Positions 18,015 through 26,000 of a stretch of DNA of 64,000 bases are shown in pieces. Each line of letters opens with the position of its first letter. The stretch's first letter is position 1. Where the stretch lies: positions 2,666,001 to 2,730,000 of the forward strand of contig CAVRCG010000004.1 of NCBI GenBank assembly GCA_963719525.1. The letters run 5' to 3'. This stretch comes from Bernardetia sp963719525 (GTDB lineage Bacteria > Bacteroidota > Bacteroidia > Cytophagales > Bernardetiaceae). The notes under the pieces were generated by a model. It saw nothing but the letters and a program-made list of their open reading frames with translations. It did not search any database and was not told where the DNA came from. The position numbers were made by a program, and so were the translations under genes.

Positions 18015-19416
18015 CCGTATCTACAAAAAAGCAGAAGCAAATGGAGTAACCGAAACTACTCATTATTTACGTGATGGTACTGGAAACACACTCGCCATTT
18101 ACAAAAATGGAGAGTTAAAAGAACTAAATATTTATGGTTCTTCTCGTATAGGTACTTACAACGGAAAAACAGAAGCAGGAAAACGAACGTTAGGAAATAA
18201 ACGTTATGAACTAAGCAATCATTTAGGCAATGCCTTAGTCGTTATTACTGACAACAAAATAGGAAAAGATGTAGATAATGATTTTATTGCTGATACCTAT
18301 ATTGCTATGGTTGTTTCTGAAAGGGATTATCTTGCCTTCGGTGCTGTAATGGCTGGGCGTTCTCTTGAAAATGAAGATTATACCTATTCTTTCAATGGTA
18401 AAGAAATAGACAAATCTACTGGATGGCAAGATTATGGTTTTAGAGATTATAATCCTGTCTATAAAAGATTTGATAGGGTTGATCCTCTTACAGCTTCTTA
18501 TCCTTTTTATTCTCCATATCAATTCGCTGGGAATCAGCCAATAATAGCTATTGACCTTGATGGACTAGAGCCTGTTTTGGGTGATGTTGAATATGGAAAA
18601 AATATCATATTAGGAAATAGTATGTTTGTGAGAGGAATAAATAGATACGGTGAAAAAGGAAAGTTCTGGATAGCTAGGCATCCAAATACAATGCAAAGTG
18701 CATTACAACAGATAATGGATATAAAGAAAGAAACTAAAAATCATAATGGAAATCCTGTAAGTATAAAAAACGTAGTCTTAATAGCTCACGGAACTGGTTA
18801 TAGTGACCCTAAATCTAAATCTGAGGAAAATTATAGAGGTATACTTGCTGTACCAAAAGAGAAGCAAGATGATTTTGACATGACAGGTACTTTAGGAAAT
18901 AGTATCGATCATACAGATGTAAAATCTTTTCTTAGAATAGCTAAAAAATTAAAAAAAGGAAAGACTTGGGAGAAGTACAAAGCTAATAATATCTTTACGG
19001 ATGCTGATGGAAAATTAACCGAATATTCTCAGTGGTTAGAAAATGAAGGTGAGTATTTACATTCTCTTTATCGAATACTACAGGAAATAGAAAATGATGG
19101 AAATTTTATTATAGCTTCTTGTGAAATTGCTGAAAAGGATGGACTCAAACTGATGGAAAACATATACCTTCTTGCTGAAGGTAGAATAAACATTATGGGT
19201 AATTCTGATATCAATTCTCTTGGAGGTGGAATAGAAAAAGGCGAGTATTATATTGACCCATTAAATGAAGAAATGGGAGATGCAGAAGGAAATGGTTGGA
19301 CAATAATTGGTCTATCAACAGGTGGAGAGATTAAAAGAGCAAGAGATATAAATAAGAATAGCAAAGGTGAGGGAACTCTTAATTCTAGTGGTGAAGAAGC
19401 TATTTCAATAAATTAA
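18007..19416 (+). CDS. Rhs core fragment with C-terminal cysteine-peptidase-like toxin tip
   Basis: A 469-residue product: residues 1-185 are the end of an Rhs core and the rest is a unique tip. The core part has Y-E-L-S-N-H-L-G-N-A-L-V-V-I-T-D, D-Y-L-A-F-G-A-V-M, Y-S-F-N-G-K-E, D-Y-G-F-R-D-Y-N-P and the closing Y-Q-F-A-G-N-Q-P-I. The long YD-repeat barrel is missing, because a TAG lies in frame just upstream of Y-Y-R-Y-D-A-M-N-N-R. The tip has V-V-L-I-A-H-G-T-G (His261) and F-I-I-A-S-C-E-I-A (Cys372), then G-N-S-D-I-N-S-L-G-G, a pattern like CHAT/DUF4347 caspase-fold proteins. It has no secretion signal and is probably a silent donor cassette. Confidence 0.8.
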   Translation: MNNRIYKKAEANGVTETTHYLRDGTGNTLAIYKNGELKELNIYGSSRIGTYNGKTEAGKRTLGNKRYELSNHLGNALVVITDNKIGKDVDNDFIADTYIAMVVSERDYLAFGAVMAGRSLENEDYTYSFNGKEIDKSTGWQDYGFRDYNPVYKRFDRVDPLTASYPFYSPYQFAGNQPIIAIDLDGLEPVLGDVEYGKNIILGNSMFVRGINRYGEKGKFWIARHPNTMQSALQQIMDIKKETKNHNGNPVSIKNVVLIAHGTGYSDPKSKSEENYRGILAVPKEKQDDFDMTGTLGNSIDHTDVKSFLRIAKKLKKGKTWEKYKANNIFTDADGKLTEYSQWLENEGEYLHSLYRILQEIENDGNFIIASCEIAEKDGLKLMENIYLLAEGRINIMGNSDINSLGGGIEKGEYYIDPLNEEMGDAEGNGWTIIGLSTGGEIKRARDINKNSKGEGTLNSSGEEAISIN

Positions 19417-19428
19417 CAATTATTAAAA

Positions 19429-19962
19429 ATGAAAAAATATACATTAACAGTCTTGTTTTTTATAATATGTTTAGGACTACAAGCACAAAACACAAAGTCT
19501 ACAAGCATGTATGATTATTATGAACAGCTTATGTATAATAATACTGATAGTTCTAACATAAATTATATTATGTTGAACAAAGATACTGTAAGTGTTACAT
19601 TAATTAGTAAGTCTAAATACATAGATGATATTACTTTTTTACAAGATGTAATAGCTAAAAAATTGAAACCAAGTAGTAAATTTGTAGGTATAAAGAAGAT
19701 TGAATTAGGTGTGCTTTTCGATTTCAAATCAAACAAAGTCATAGAATTGCGAATATTGAAACCTAGTGAGATAATTATTTCAGAGAAGATATTAGAAGAG
19801 ATATTAACCAATGTAAATAATCATTTGTTGAACAAAAATAAAGTGTACGAATCAAAGGGTATTAACTACTTTTCATTAAAATTGATACTAACTTGTTTGT
19901 TCTCTTCGAAAAGAATAAAACTTACCCTCCCCGTTCGGCTTAGATTGTCTTTAATTTGTTAG
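19429..19962 (+). CDS. Hypothetical secreted protein, possible immunity partner of the Rhs tip
   Basis: A 177-residue protein with a signal peptide (MKKYTLTVLFFIICLGLQAQ), 12 bases after the Rhs fragment, the usual place for an immunity gene. The body contains Y-I-M-L-N-K-D-T-V-S-V-T-L and I-E-L-G-V-L-F-D-F-K, which look like a small alpha/beta fold, but no family is recognised. The last residues (L-T-L-P-V-R-L-R-L-S-L-I-C) are translated from repeat DNA bordering the inverted repeat, so the natural terminus has probably been replaced. If the tip acts in the periplasm, an exported immunity protein makes sense. Confidence 0.5.
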   Translation: MKKYTLTVLFFIICLGLQAQNTKSTSMYDYYEQLMYNNTDSSNINYIMLNKDTVSVTLISKSKYIDDITFLQDVIAKKLKPSSKFVGIKKIELGVLFDFKSNKVIELRILKPSEIIISEKILEEILTNVNNHLLNKNKVYESKGINYFSLKLILTCLFSSKRIKLTLPVRLRLSLIC

Positions 19963-19999
19963 GCGTTGTCTATTGACTACGATTTATCAGTTTGGCAAA
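19963..19999. repeat. Right arm of the 37-bp inverted repeat bounding the Rhs island
   Basis: The exact reverse complement of 17134-17170. It begins GCGTTGTCTATTGACTAC directly at the end of the 19429 gene. Downstream, CCCCGTTCGGCGTAGCCCC resembles a second word (CCCCGTTCGGCTTAG) lying just before the arm. Confidence 0.88.
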
Positions 20000-20126
20000 C
20001 CCCGTTCGGCGTAGCCCCTCCAAGTCGATTTGATTCTGTGGTGGCAACGTGGTAAAAAAAATTAAGTCAAAAAATAGACTTTTTCTAATTTAAAATAGTC
20101 TTTTTTTACGTTGATAAAATCACGTT

Positions 20127-20182
20127 GTAGGAAGTCTGCGACTACGACCTATCAGTTCATCAAGTCTTAGACTTGAAAGGGT
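20127..20182. repeat. Degenerate relative of the Rhs-island repeat
   Basis: The order ...GTTGT...GACTACGAC-CTATCAGTT-CATCAAGTC-TTA-GACTTGA parallels the right arm plus the hairpin outside the left arm (GACTACGATTTATCAGTTTGGCAAATCT-TC-AGATTTG when read in the same direction). The stem words differ but the layout is kept, so this looks like a diverged copy of the same element. Confidence 0.5.
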
Positions 20183-20221
20183 AGGTCTTTTTGTATTTAC
20201 TGTTCAATGTGTTCCAAACCA

Positions 20222-20259
20222 AAAAAAATAGAGTTTCATTTTTGAAACTCTATTTTTTT
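20222..20259. terminator. Strong bidirectional terminator
   Basis: ATAGAGTTTC and GAAACTCTAT form perfect 10-bp arms with a 6-base A/T loop, flanked by runs of A and T. It separates the Rhs island from the minus-strand partition remnant. Confidence 0.85.
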
Positions 20260-20395
20260 AGATAATTATTTTTTATGATTATATAGAATAATATATAAAT
20301 AATTTATTTTTTAACAACCTAATAATTAAATAGTTAGATAATTATTTTTATTATTTTAAAGTTAAATGAGAAATATATTTTATTATATGCTTATA

Positions 20396-20644
20396 CTATT
20401 CTAAGTATTCGTCTAATATTGCTTCTAAGAGTTCGCTAATTGTCATACCTTCTTGTATGGCTCTCATTTTTAGTTTCATGATAAGTTCTGGACGGAGCTG
20501 CGTTCCAAACTTTTTTCTATCTATAGTTACTTTTTCTTCTTTTGAAGAATCTACATCTTCAAACATTTTATCTACATTATTAGGTGTAGGCAACTGACTT
20601 AATTTGTCAGCTAGGTTTTTTCCTTTTTTTGCTATTTTGGTCAT
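20396..20644 (-). CDS. Ribbon-helix-helix protein, probable partner of ParA
   Basis: An 82-residue basic protein whose C-terminal half has the RHH pattern K-F-G-T-Q-L-R-P-E-L-I-M-K-L-K-M-R-A followed by G-M-T-I-S-E-L-L-E-A-I-L-D-E-Y-L. RHH proteins paired with ParA bind centromere-like DNA sites for plasmid or element partition and often repress their own promoter. Its ATG overlaps the parA stop by four bases (ATGA at 20644-20641), so the two were translationally coupled. With a broken parA beside it, it may now be functionless. Confidence 0.7.
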   Translation of the reverse strand: MTKIAKKGKNLADKLSQLPTPNNVDKMFEDVDSSKEEKVTIDRKKFGTQLRPELIMKLKMRAIQEGMTISELLEAILDEYLE

Positions 20645-21231
20645 AGTTGAGCTAGTTTAATAAATTCGTTTAACCAGTTTATAAAATTTGTTTTTGCTGT
20701 ATCTTTGGCTTCTTGGTCATAGACCGTTTCCAATGTAGTCGCATCCATAAAAGCAGAATAAAATCCTAAGTTATTCTCCATTATGCTCATGTGTTTTTCA
20801 AAGGCTTCCAAACTTTCTCGTATGTCCTTCGAACGAACACGACGTTTCATGTACATATTGACAAAACCAATCAGTTTTATATCTGACATTTTATTGGCTA
20901 CTCGTTTTTGTGAAACATTCAAAGCAAACTGAATATAATCGAAGGTAGATTCTAAGGCAAAATTTCCTGCTTGAAAAGGAATACCTAACACATCTACGTA
21001 AAATAATACTTTTTTGGTAAACTCATCAAGCCGTCCTGCTACATCTATAAAAATATAGTCGTGTGTAGTAGCAGCTCGTTGAAGGGTTTCGTGAAGTTTG
21101 TTTATATCTCCCAAACAAGAAATAATAGTATAAGGAAGTGTTACCTCCAAATTTTCAGTTACATCTTCATTTCTATACCGAACCAAACTCTGCTGGTCAT
21201 CAGCATCAATAACCAATACTTTTTTTATTCA
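20641..21231 (-). pseudogene. ParA-type partition ATPase, N-terminally truncated
   Basis: Partition ATPase remnant. What remains starts at K-K-V-L-V-I-D-A-D-D-Q-Q-S-L (Walker A' region) and continues through Y-I-F-I-D-V-A-G-R (Walker B) to a normal C-terminus of the small plasmid ParA class, about 195 residues. The Walker A loop (KGGxGKTT) that should stand about 25-30 residues before K-V-L-V-I-D is absent. Reading upstream gives an in-frame TGA at 21229-21231 and then unrelated sequence up to guaA. A TTG at 21216 is the only nearby start. Without Walker A it cannot bind ATP normally. Probably a relic of an integrated plasmid or element. Confidence 0.72.
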
Positions 21232-21338
21232 ACTATTGTCAAAGTCATTTCGGATTACCAAAAAACTATTGACAAAGTTTTTATGAATATGTTCTGTAAC
21301 TTCTTCAAAATAAAGTTTTCAGAAAAAAAGGCTTTTCT

Positions 21339-21346
21339 TACCTTTG
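21339..21346 (+). promoter_or_regulatory. Candidate Bacteroidota -7 promoter element for guaA
   Basis: TACCTTTG matches the TAnnTTTG consensus of the Bacteroidota housekeeping sigma factor. It ends only 4 bases before the guaA ATG (21351), so transcription from it would start at or very near the start codon and give a leaderless or almost leaderless mRNA. No clear -33 TTG was seen at the right distance. Confidence 0.35.
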
Positions 21347-21350
21347 CTCT

Positions 21351-22889
21351 ATGCAAGAAAAAATTATAATCCTAGATTTTGGTTCGCAATATACACAGCT
21401 TATCGCTCGTCGTGTTCGTGAACTCAATGTATTTTGTGAAATCCACCCTTTTAATAATATTCCTCCAATTGATTTGTCCGATGGTGAAGTCAAAGGAATT
21501 ATTCTTTCAGGGAGTCCGTATTCGGTGCATCAAGAAGATTCGCCTAGAGTACCACAGATTTCAGAATGGCGCAAAAAACTACCTATTTTAGCCGTTTGTT
21601 ATGGCGCACAGTTATTAGCTCATACACATGAAGGCGAAGTAAAGCGTTCAGAAACTCGTGAATATGGCAGAGCAAAACTAATTACGGTTACAGAAAATCC
21701 ACTTTTGGAAGGCATCACAGCCGATTCTCAAATTTGGATGTCGCACGGAGATAGTATTTATTCGCTTCCAGATTCTATAGAGGTTATCGCCAAAACAGCA
21801 AGTATTCCTGTTGCTGCCTATCATTTTAAAGGCGAACCTACTTATGGTTTGCAATTTCACCCAGAAGTAACCCATTCGACAGACGGAAAAAAGATTGTAG
21901 AAAATTTCTTAGTCAATATTTGTAAATGTTCGCAAGACTGGACTCCTGCTGCTTTTGCAGAAGATACCATCAAAGCATTAAAAGAAAAGTTAGGCAACGA
22001 TAAAGTTGTTTTGGCTCTTTCGGGTGGTGTAGATTCTACGGTGGCTGCTGTTTTACTTCATAAAGCTATTGGAAAAAATTTATACGGAATTTTTGTCGAT
22101 AACGGTCTTCTAAGAAAAGGAGAATTCGAACAAGTTTTGGAAACCTATAAAGGAATGGGTTTGAATGTAAAAGGCGTAGATTCAAAGGAACGTTTTTATC
22201 ACAAACTAAAAGACAAAACAGACCCAGAAGACAAGCGTAAAGCAATCGGTTATACGTTTATTGAAGTTTTTGATGAAGAAGCAAAACGCATCCAAGATGT
22301 AAAATGGCTCGGACAAGGAACAATTTATCCAGATGTAATCGAGTCGGTTTCTGTAAATGGTCCTTCTGCAACAATAAAATCACATCACAATGTTGGAGGA
22401 CTTCCAGAAAAAATGAATCTAAAAATTGTAGAGCCTTTGCGTGATTTGTTTAAAGATGAAGTACGACGAGTGGGTGCAGAACTTGGAATTGATGAGTTTA
22501 TTCTGAAACGTCATCCTTTCCCTGGTCCAGGTTTGGCGATTCGTATTTTGGGGGCAGTTTCGGTTGATAGAGTTGATATTTTACAAGAAGTAGATGCTAT
22601 TTTTATCAATGGACTAAAAGAAGCAGGCTTATACGATGAAGTCTGGCAAGCTGGTTCTATCCTTTTGCCTGTCAATTCGGTTGGTGTAATGGGCGATGAA
22701 CGAACGTATGAAAATGTGGTGGCTTTGCGTGCCGTTACGAGTTTGGACGGAATGACAGCCGATTGGTGTCATTTGCCATACGAGTTTTTAGCTGATATTT
22801 CGAATAAAATTATCAATACTGTACGAGGTGTAAATCGTGTTGTTTATGATATTAGTTCGAAACCTCCTGCTACAATTGAGTGGGAATAA
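21351..22889 (+). CDS. guaA: GMP synthase (glutamine-hydrolysing)
   Basis: Converts XMP to GMP using ATP and glutamine-derived ammonia, the last step of guanine nucleotide synthesis. The 512-residue protein has all three parts. The class I glutamine amidotransferase has Cys83 (I-L-A-V-C-Y-G-A-Q), His170 and Glu172 (Q-F-H-P-E-V-T-H). The ATP pyrophosphatase domain has L-S-G-G-V-D-S-T near residue 222. The dimerisation domain contains H-P-F-P-G-P-G-L-A-I-R and ends K-P-P-A-T-I-E-W-E. Start and end match the family, so no defect is visible. It stands alone, followed by a REP-like hairpin pair and a strong terminator. Confidence 0.97.
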   Translation: MQEKIIILDFGSQYTQLIARRVRELNVFCEIHPFNNIPPIDLSDGEVKGIILSGSPYSVHQEDSPRVPQISEWRKKLPILAVCYGAQLLAHTHEGEVKRSETREYGRAKLITVTENPLLEGITADSQIWMSHGDSIYSLPDSIEVIAKTASIPVAAYHFKGEPTYGLQFHPEVTHSTDGKKIVENFLVNICKCSQDWTPAAFAEDTIKALKEKLGNDKVVLALSGGVDSTVAAVLLHKAIGKNLYGIFVDNGLLRKGEFEQVLETYKGMGLNVKGVDSKERFYHKLKDKTDPEDKRKAIGYTFIEVFDEEAKRIQDVKWLGQGTIYPDVIESVSVNGPSATIKSHHNVGGLPEKMNLKIVEPLRDLFKDEVRRVGAELGIDEFILKRHPFPGPGLAIRILGAVSVDRVDILQEVDAIFINGLKEAGLYDEVWQAGSILLPVNSVGVMGDERTYENVVALRAVTSLDGMTADWCHLPYEFLADISNKIINTVRGVNRVVYDISSKPPATIEWE

Positions 22890-22895
22890 ATTCAT

Positions 22896-22976
22896 AAGTA
22901 GCCAACACTTTCCAAGTGTCGTAAACTACAATATTCAAATACTGTATTTCTGACAGTTGGAAACTGTCAGCTACTT
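22896..22976. repeat. REP-like inverted hairpin pair (BIME-like)
   Basis: Two hairpins face each other inside a 7-bp outer inverted repeat AAGTAGC/GCTACTT. The left reads GTAG then ACACTT-TCC-AAGTGT. The right, on the minus strand, reads GTAG then CTGACAGTT-TCC-AACTGTCAG. Both have GTAG at the foot and a TCC loop. The same layout with different stems occurs at 47100-47171. Confidence 0.75.
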
Positions 22977-22984
22977 TAAAACAA

Positions 22985-23015
22985 AAAAACCTTCACTCAA
23001 AAAGTGAAGGTTTTT
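22985..23015. terminator. Bidirectional terminator
   Basis: AAAAACCTTCACT and AGTGAAGGTTTTT are perfect 13-bp arms with a 5-base loop, between convergent guaA and the giant nuclease gene. Confidence 0.88.
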
Positions 23016-23048
23016 GCTTTTTCATTTCAATTATAAACCAATCATTAT

Positions 23049-26000
23049 TTATTCAATGATAATTTTCTTAATTATTTTTCCTTGTTCGGTTTCAATAGTA
23101 AGAGCATACATTCCCTTAGCATATTTACTCAAATCAAGAGTTTGAAGTGTAGAAACTTCGTTTGCTTTTATTACTTTGCTTTCCAAAACACGACCGATAT
23201 TGTCTGTAATTGTGAAAGTAATATTAGAAGTAATAGAGCTTGAAAGCTGAACTCTAAAGATACCTGTTTTACTTGGATTTGGATAAACGATTGTTTCTAC
23301 ATCAATTATATTTTCTTCTCCTGTAACTACTGGAACTCTAGGGATAGAATAATAAACTGTACGAGTAGAACCTTGACAACCTGTATCGAAAGTAACACGA
23401 GCAGAATAATAACCTGTTACAATTGGTGTAAAAATCATCTGACCTGCAAGAGAAGTATTTTCTTCCCCTTCAAATAACCAGACAACGTCAGTAATAGGTG
23501 TAACCGATTCAACACTCAAAACACTATCTACCTTACGTAAATAAACTGGCTCTACACGAGTACGAGTAATCGTAACTGGCGCAGAAAGAACTGTACAACT
23601 ATTTTGAGAAACCTGTACTCTATATTCTCCAGCTATAGAAGTTACATATTGAGTTCCTGTTTTGCGAAGAACTCTTCCATTACGCACCCACGTATAAATT
23701 ACGTCTTGCGCTGGATTTTCTACCGTTAAAGCAACTTCTTCTTCTGGACAGAATGTAGATTGAGAAGCAGTAAACGATACATTTGGATTAATTGTACTAA
23801 TCTCAACTGTAATTTGGTCTGTTGCGCTACAACCGAATTGAGTAACAGTAAGTGTATAAACACCTGATTCTGAAACAGAAAAAGAAGCTGTATTTCCAAC
23901 TACTACATTGTTTCTTGTCCATTCATAAGTTGTCGTACTGTCATTTGAGTTTGCATTTCTTGCACTAATTGTAGTAGAAGATTCACAAGAACGAACAACA
24001 ATACCTTGTTCAATTTCTGCAATCGGAGAATAATTCAGACGAACAGGAACGATACTAGAAGTAGCCGAACAACCATTTAAAGTTACTCGTACTTGGTAAT
24101 TTCCAGAACGATTTGCTTCGTAAGTAGGAACGCTAGTTGTTGCAACCGAAACTCCATTTACTAACCAAGTATAAGATGCGCCAGTTACTTCTTCTGCTGT
24201 AATTGTACCTGTAGAAGCACAAGAGAAAATACGATTTTCTATTATTCTTGCAGTCGGTAATTGATTTATGTTTACGGTAATAGCAGTACGACGACTTTCG
24301 TTTCCATTACTGATTACACTTACATAAAATGTAGTTGTTTGGGTAATAGAAGGAGTAGTAATTGTTGCAATATCTGTTTCTGACAAAGGTATTGTAGAAG
24401 TAGAATCTGCATAAACACGATATACTGCGCCTGAAGAAGTTACTTTAATAAGTCCACTACTTCCACTACATGCATTTGTTACTGAAATCAAAGAGGGAGC
24501 AGCAGGAAGTGTTCTAGCATTTGTTTGAATTGGATCAGACTGACGACCACCATTTGTAGCTACTAATCTATACGTATAGAATGTATCAGAATTAAGACCT
24601 ATATCTTGAAAAGAAGTAACTGTTCCCAAAGTAGCAACCAATGTATTATCTCTATACAACAAATACCCTGTTGCATTAGCTACTGTTCCCCAAGTAAGAT
24701 TTATTTGAGAAATAGAAACAGGAATTGCTCTAAAATTAGTTGGTGTAGTAACTGTTGGAGCAGTTCCACCACCACCACCTGTTGGAGGAGGAGTTGCAGC
24801 AACTGTCGTAAAGTTCCAATCTGTTGCAGCAGCAAAACCAGCAAAAGTAGTTCCTGTTGCTGCTCCTATTCCTGTAGCTTCTAGTGCACCTGCATCAACA
24901 AGAACGTAGTAGTTTGTTGCATTAGCTAAATCTGCCGTCGGATTGATTGTTACTGTGTTTGCAGCAATCGTTACATTTGCAGCAGTATTACCAGCAATAG
25001 GAAATGTGATAGGTGTTATTCCATCAGTAATCGTAATATTTCCTGTTCCAGCCTGTAGGTTCGTACTGAAAGTAAGTACAAGGTCTGTATCGATAGCTAC
25101 ATTTGTAGAATTATCAGAAGGAGACAGATTTGTTACAGTTGGTATCGCAGCTAGAGTTATTCCAGGTACTCGTATCCATTCAGATACATTTGTAGGAGAT
25201 ACTTCTGCACGAATACGGAAGTAATATTGTGTTCCCCCTATTAGTCCTGTTACTGAAGTTAGTCCTGTATTAGCAGCAAATGGAGAACCTGCAATGCTAG
25301 TCCAACCTGTTACACCATCTAAAGACATTTGTACTACATATGTATTCTCAATGTTTGAAGCATCTGCCCAATTTACTTCTATTTCGGAAGACGAAATCGG
25401 AACAGTACCAGCATTACAAGGAGCTATCGGAACAATTTCTAAACGAGCCGATACAATAAAGTGATCCGAAGTAGTGCGTTCGTAATCTCCGTCATAATAT
25501 TCGTAACCAACACTAACAGAGTTTGCGATATATCCATTTGCAAGTTCATTAGAAACTGTAATGTGATCAATCATATCAGAAAAACCAACTGTACTACGGA
25601 AACCATTATCACTTAACGTCTTAGATAAAATTGTATATTCAGCAGGACGAGTAGTAAAGGCATCATACGAAGTAGTTGTTCCAGCATTGATAGAAACATC
25701 AACATCATCGTTATAATCTCCACCCATAATTACTTTATCGTTTCCAAGCCAAGCCGAAATAGAATCCTGTAATAAGGTTACATCAAAACGGCGCATGTCA
25801 TATCTATCTTGTGCAGAACCCGAACGAGCATGAAGCGTAATAAAGTTTACTTCCTCTGTACTTCCATTTAATGTTACATTAGCACGCATCATAAATGGCA
25901 AACGTCCACTTGCCCAAAAACGAGTTTTGTCTGTTTCTGGATAAGCTGCTAAAGCAGGGTCTATTACGCCACCATTATAATAAGGATGAATACTCTCGTG

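Noticed and set aside
18235..18522. Minus-strand 95-residue frame in the Rhs fragment
   Set aside because: It is antisense to the conserved Rhs core and has no family signal.
24606..25224. Plus-strand Ser/Cys-rich frames within the giant nuclease gene
   Set aside because: They are shadows created by the Thr/Ala-rich repeat coding on the minus strand.
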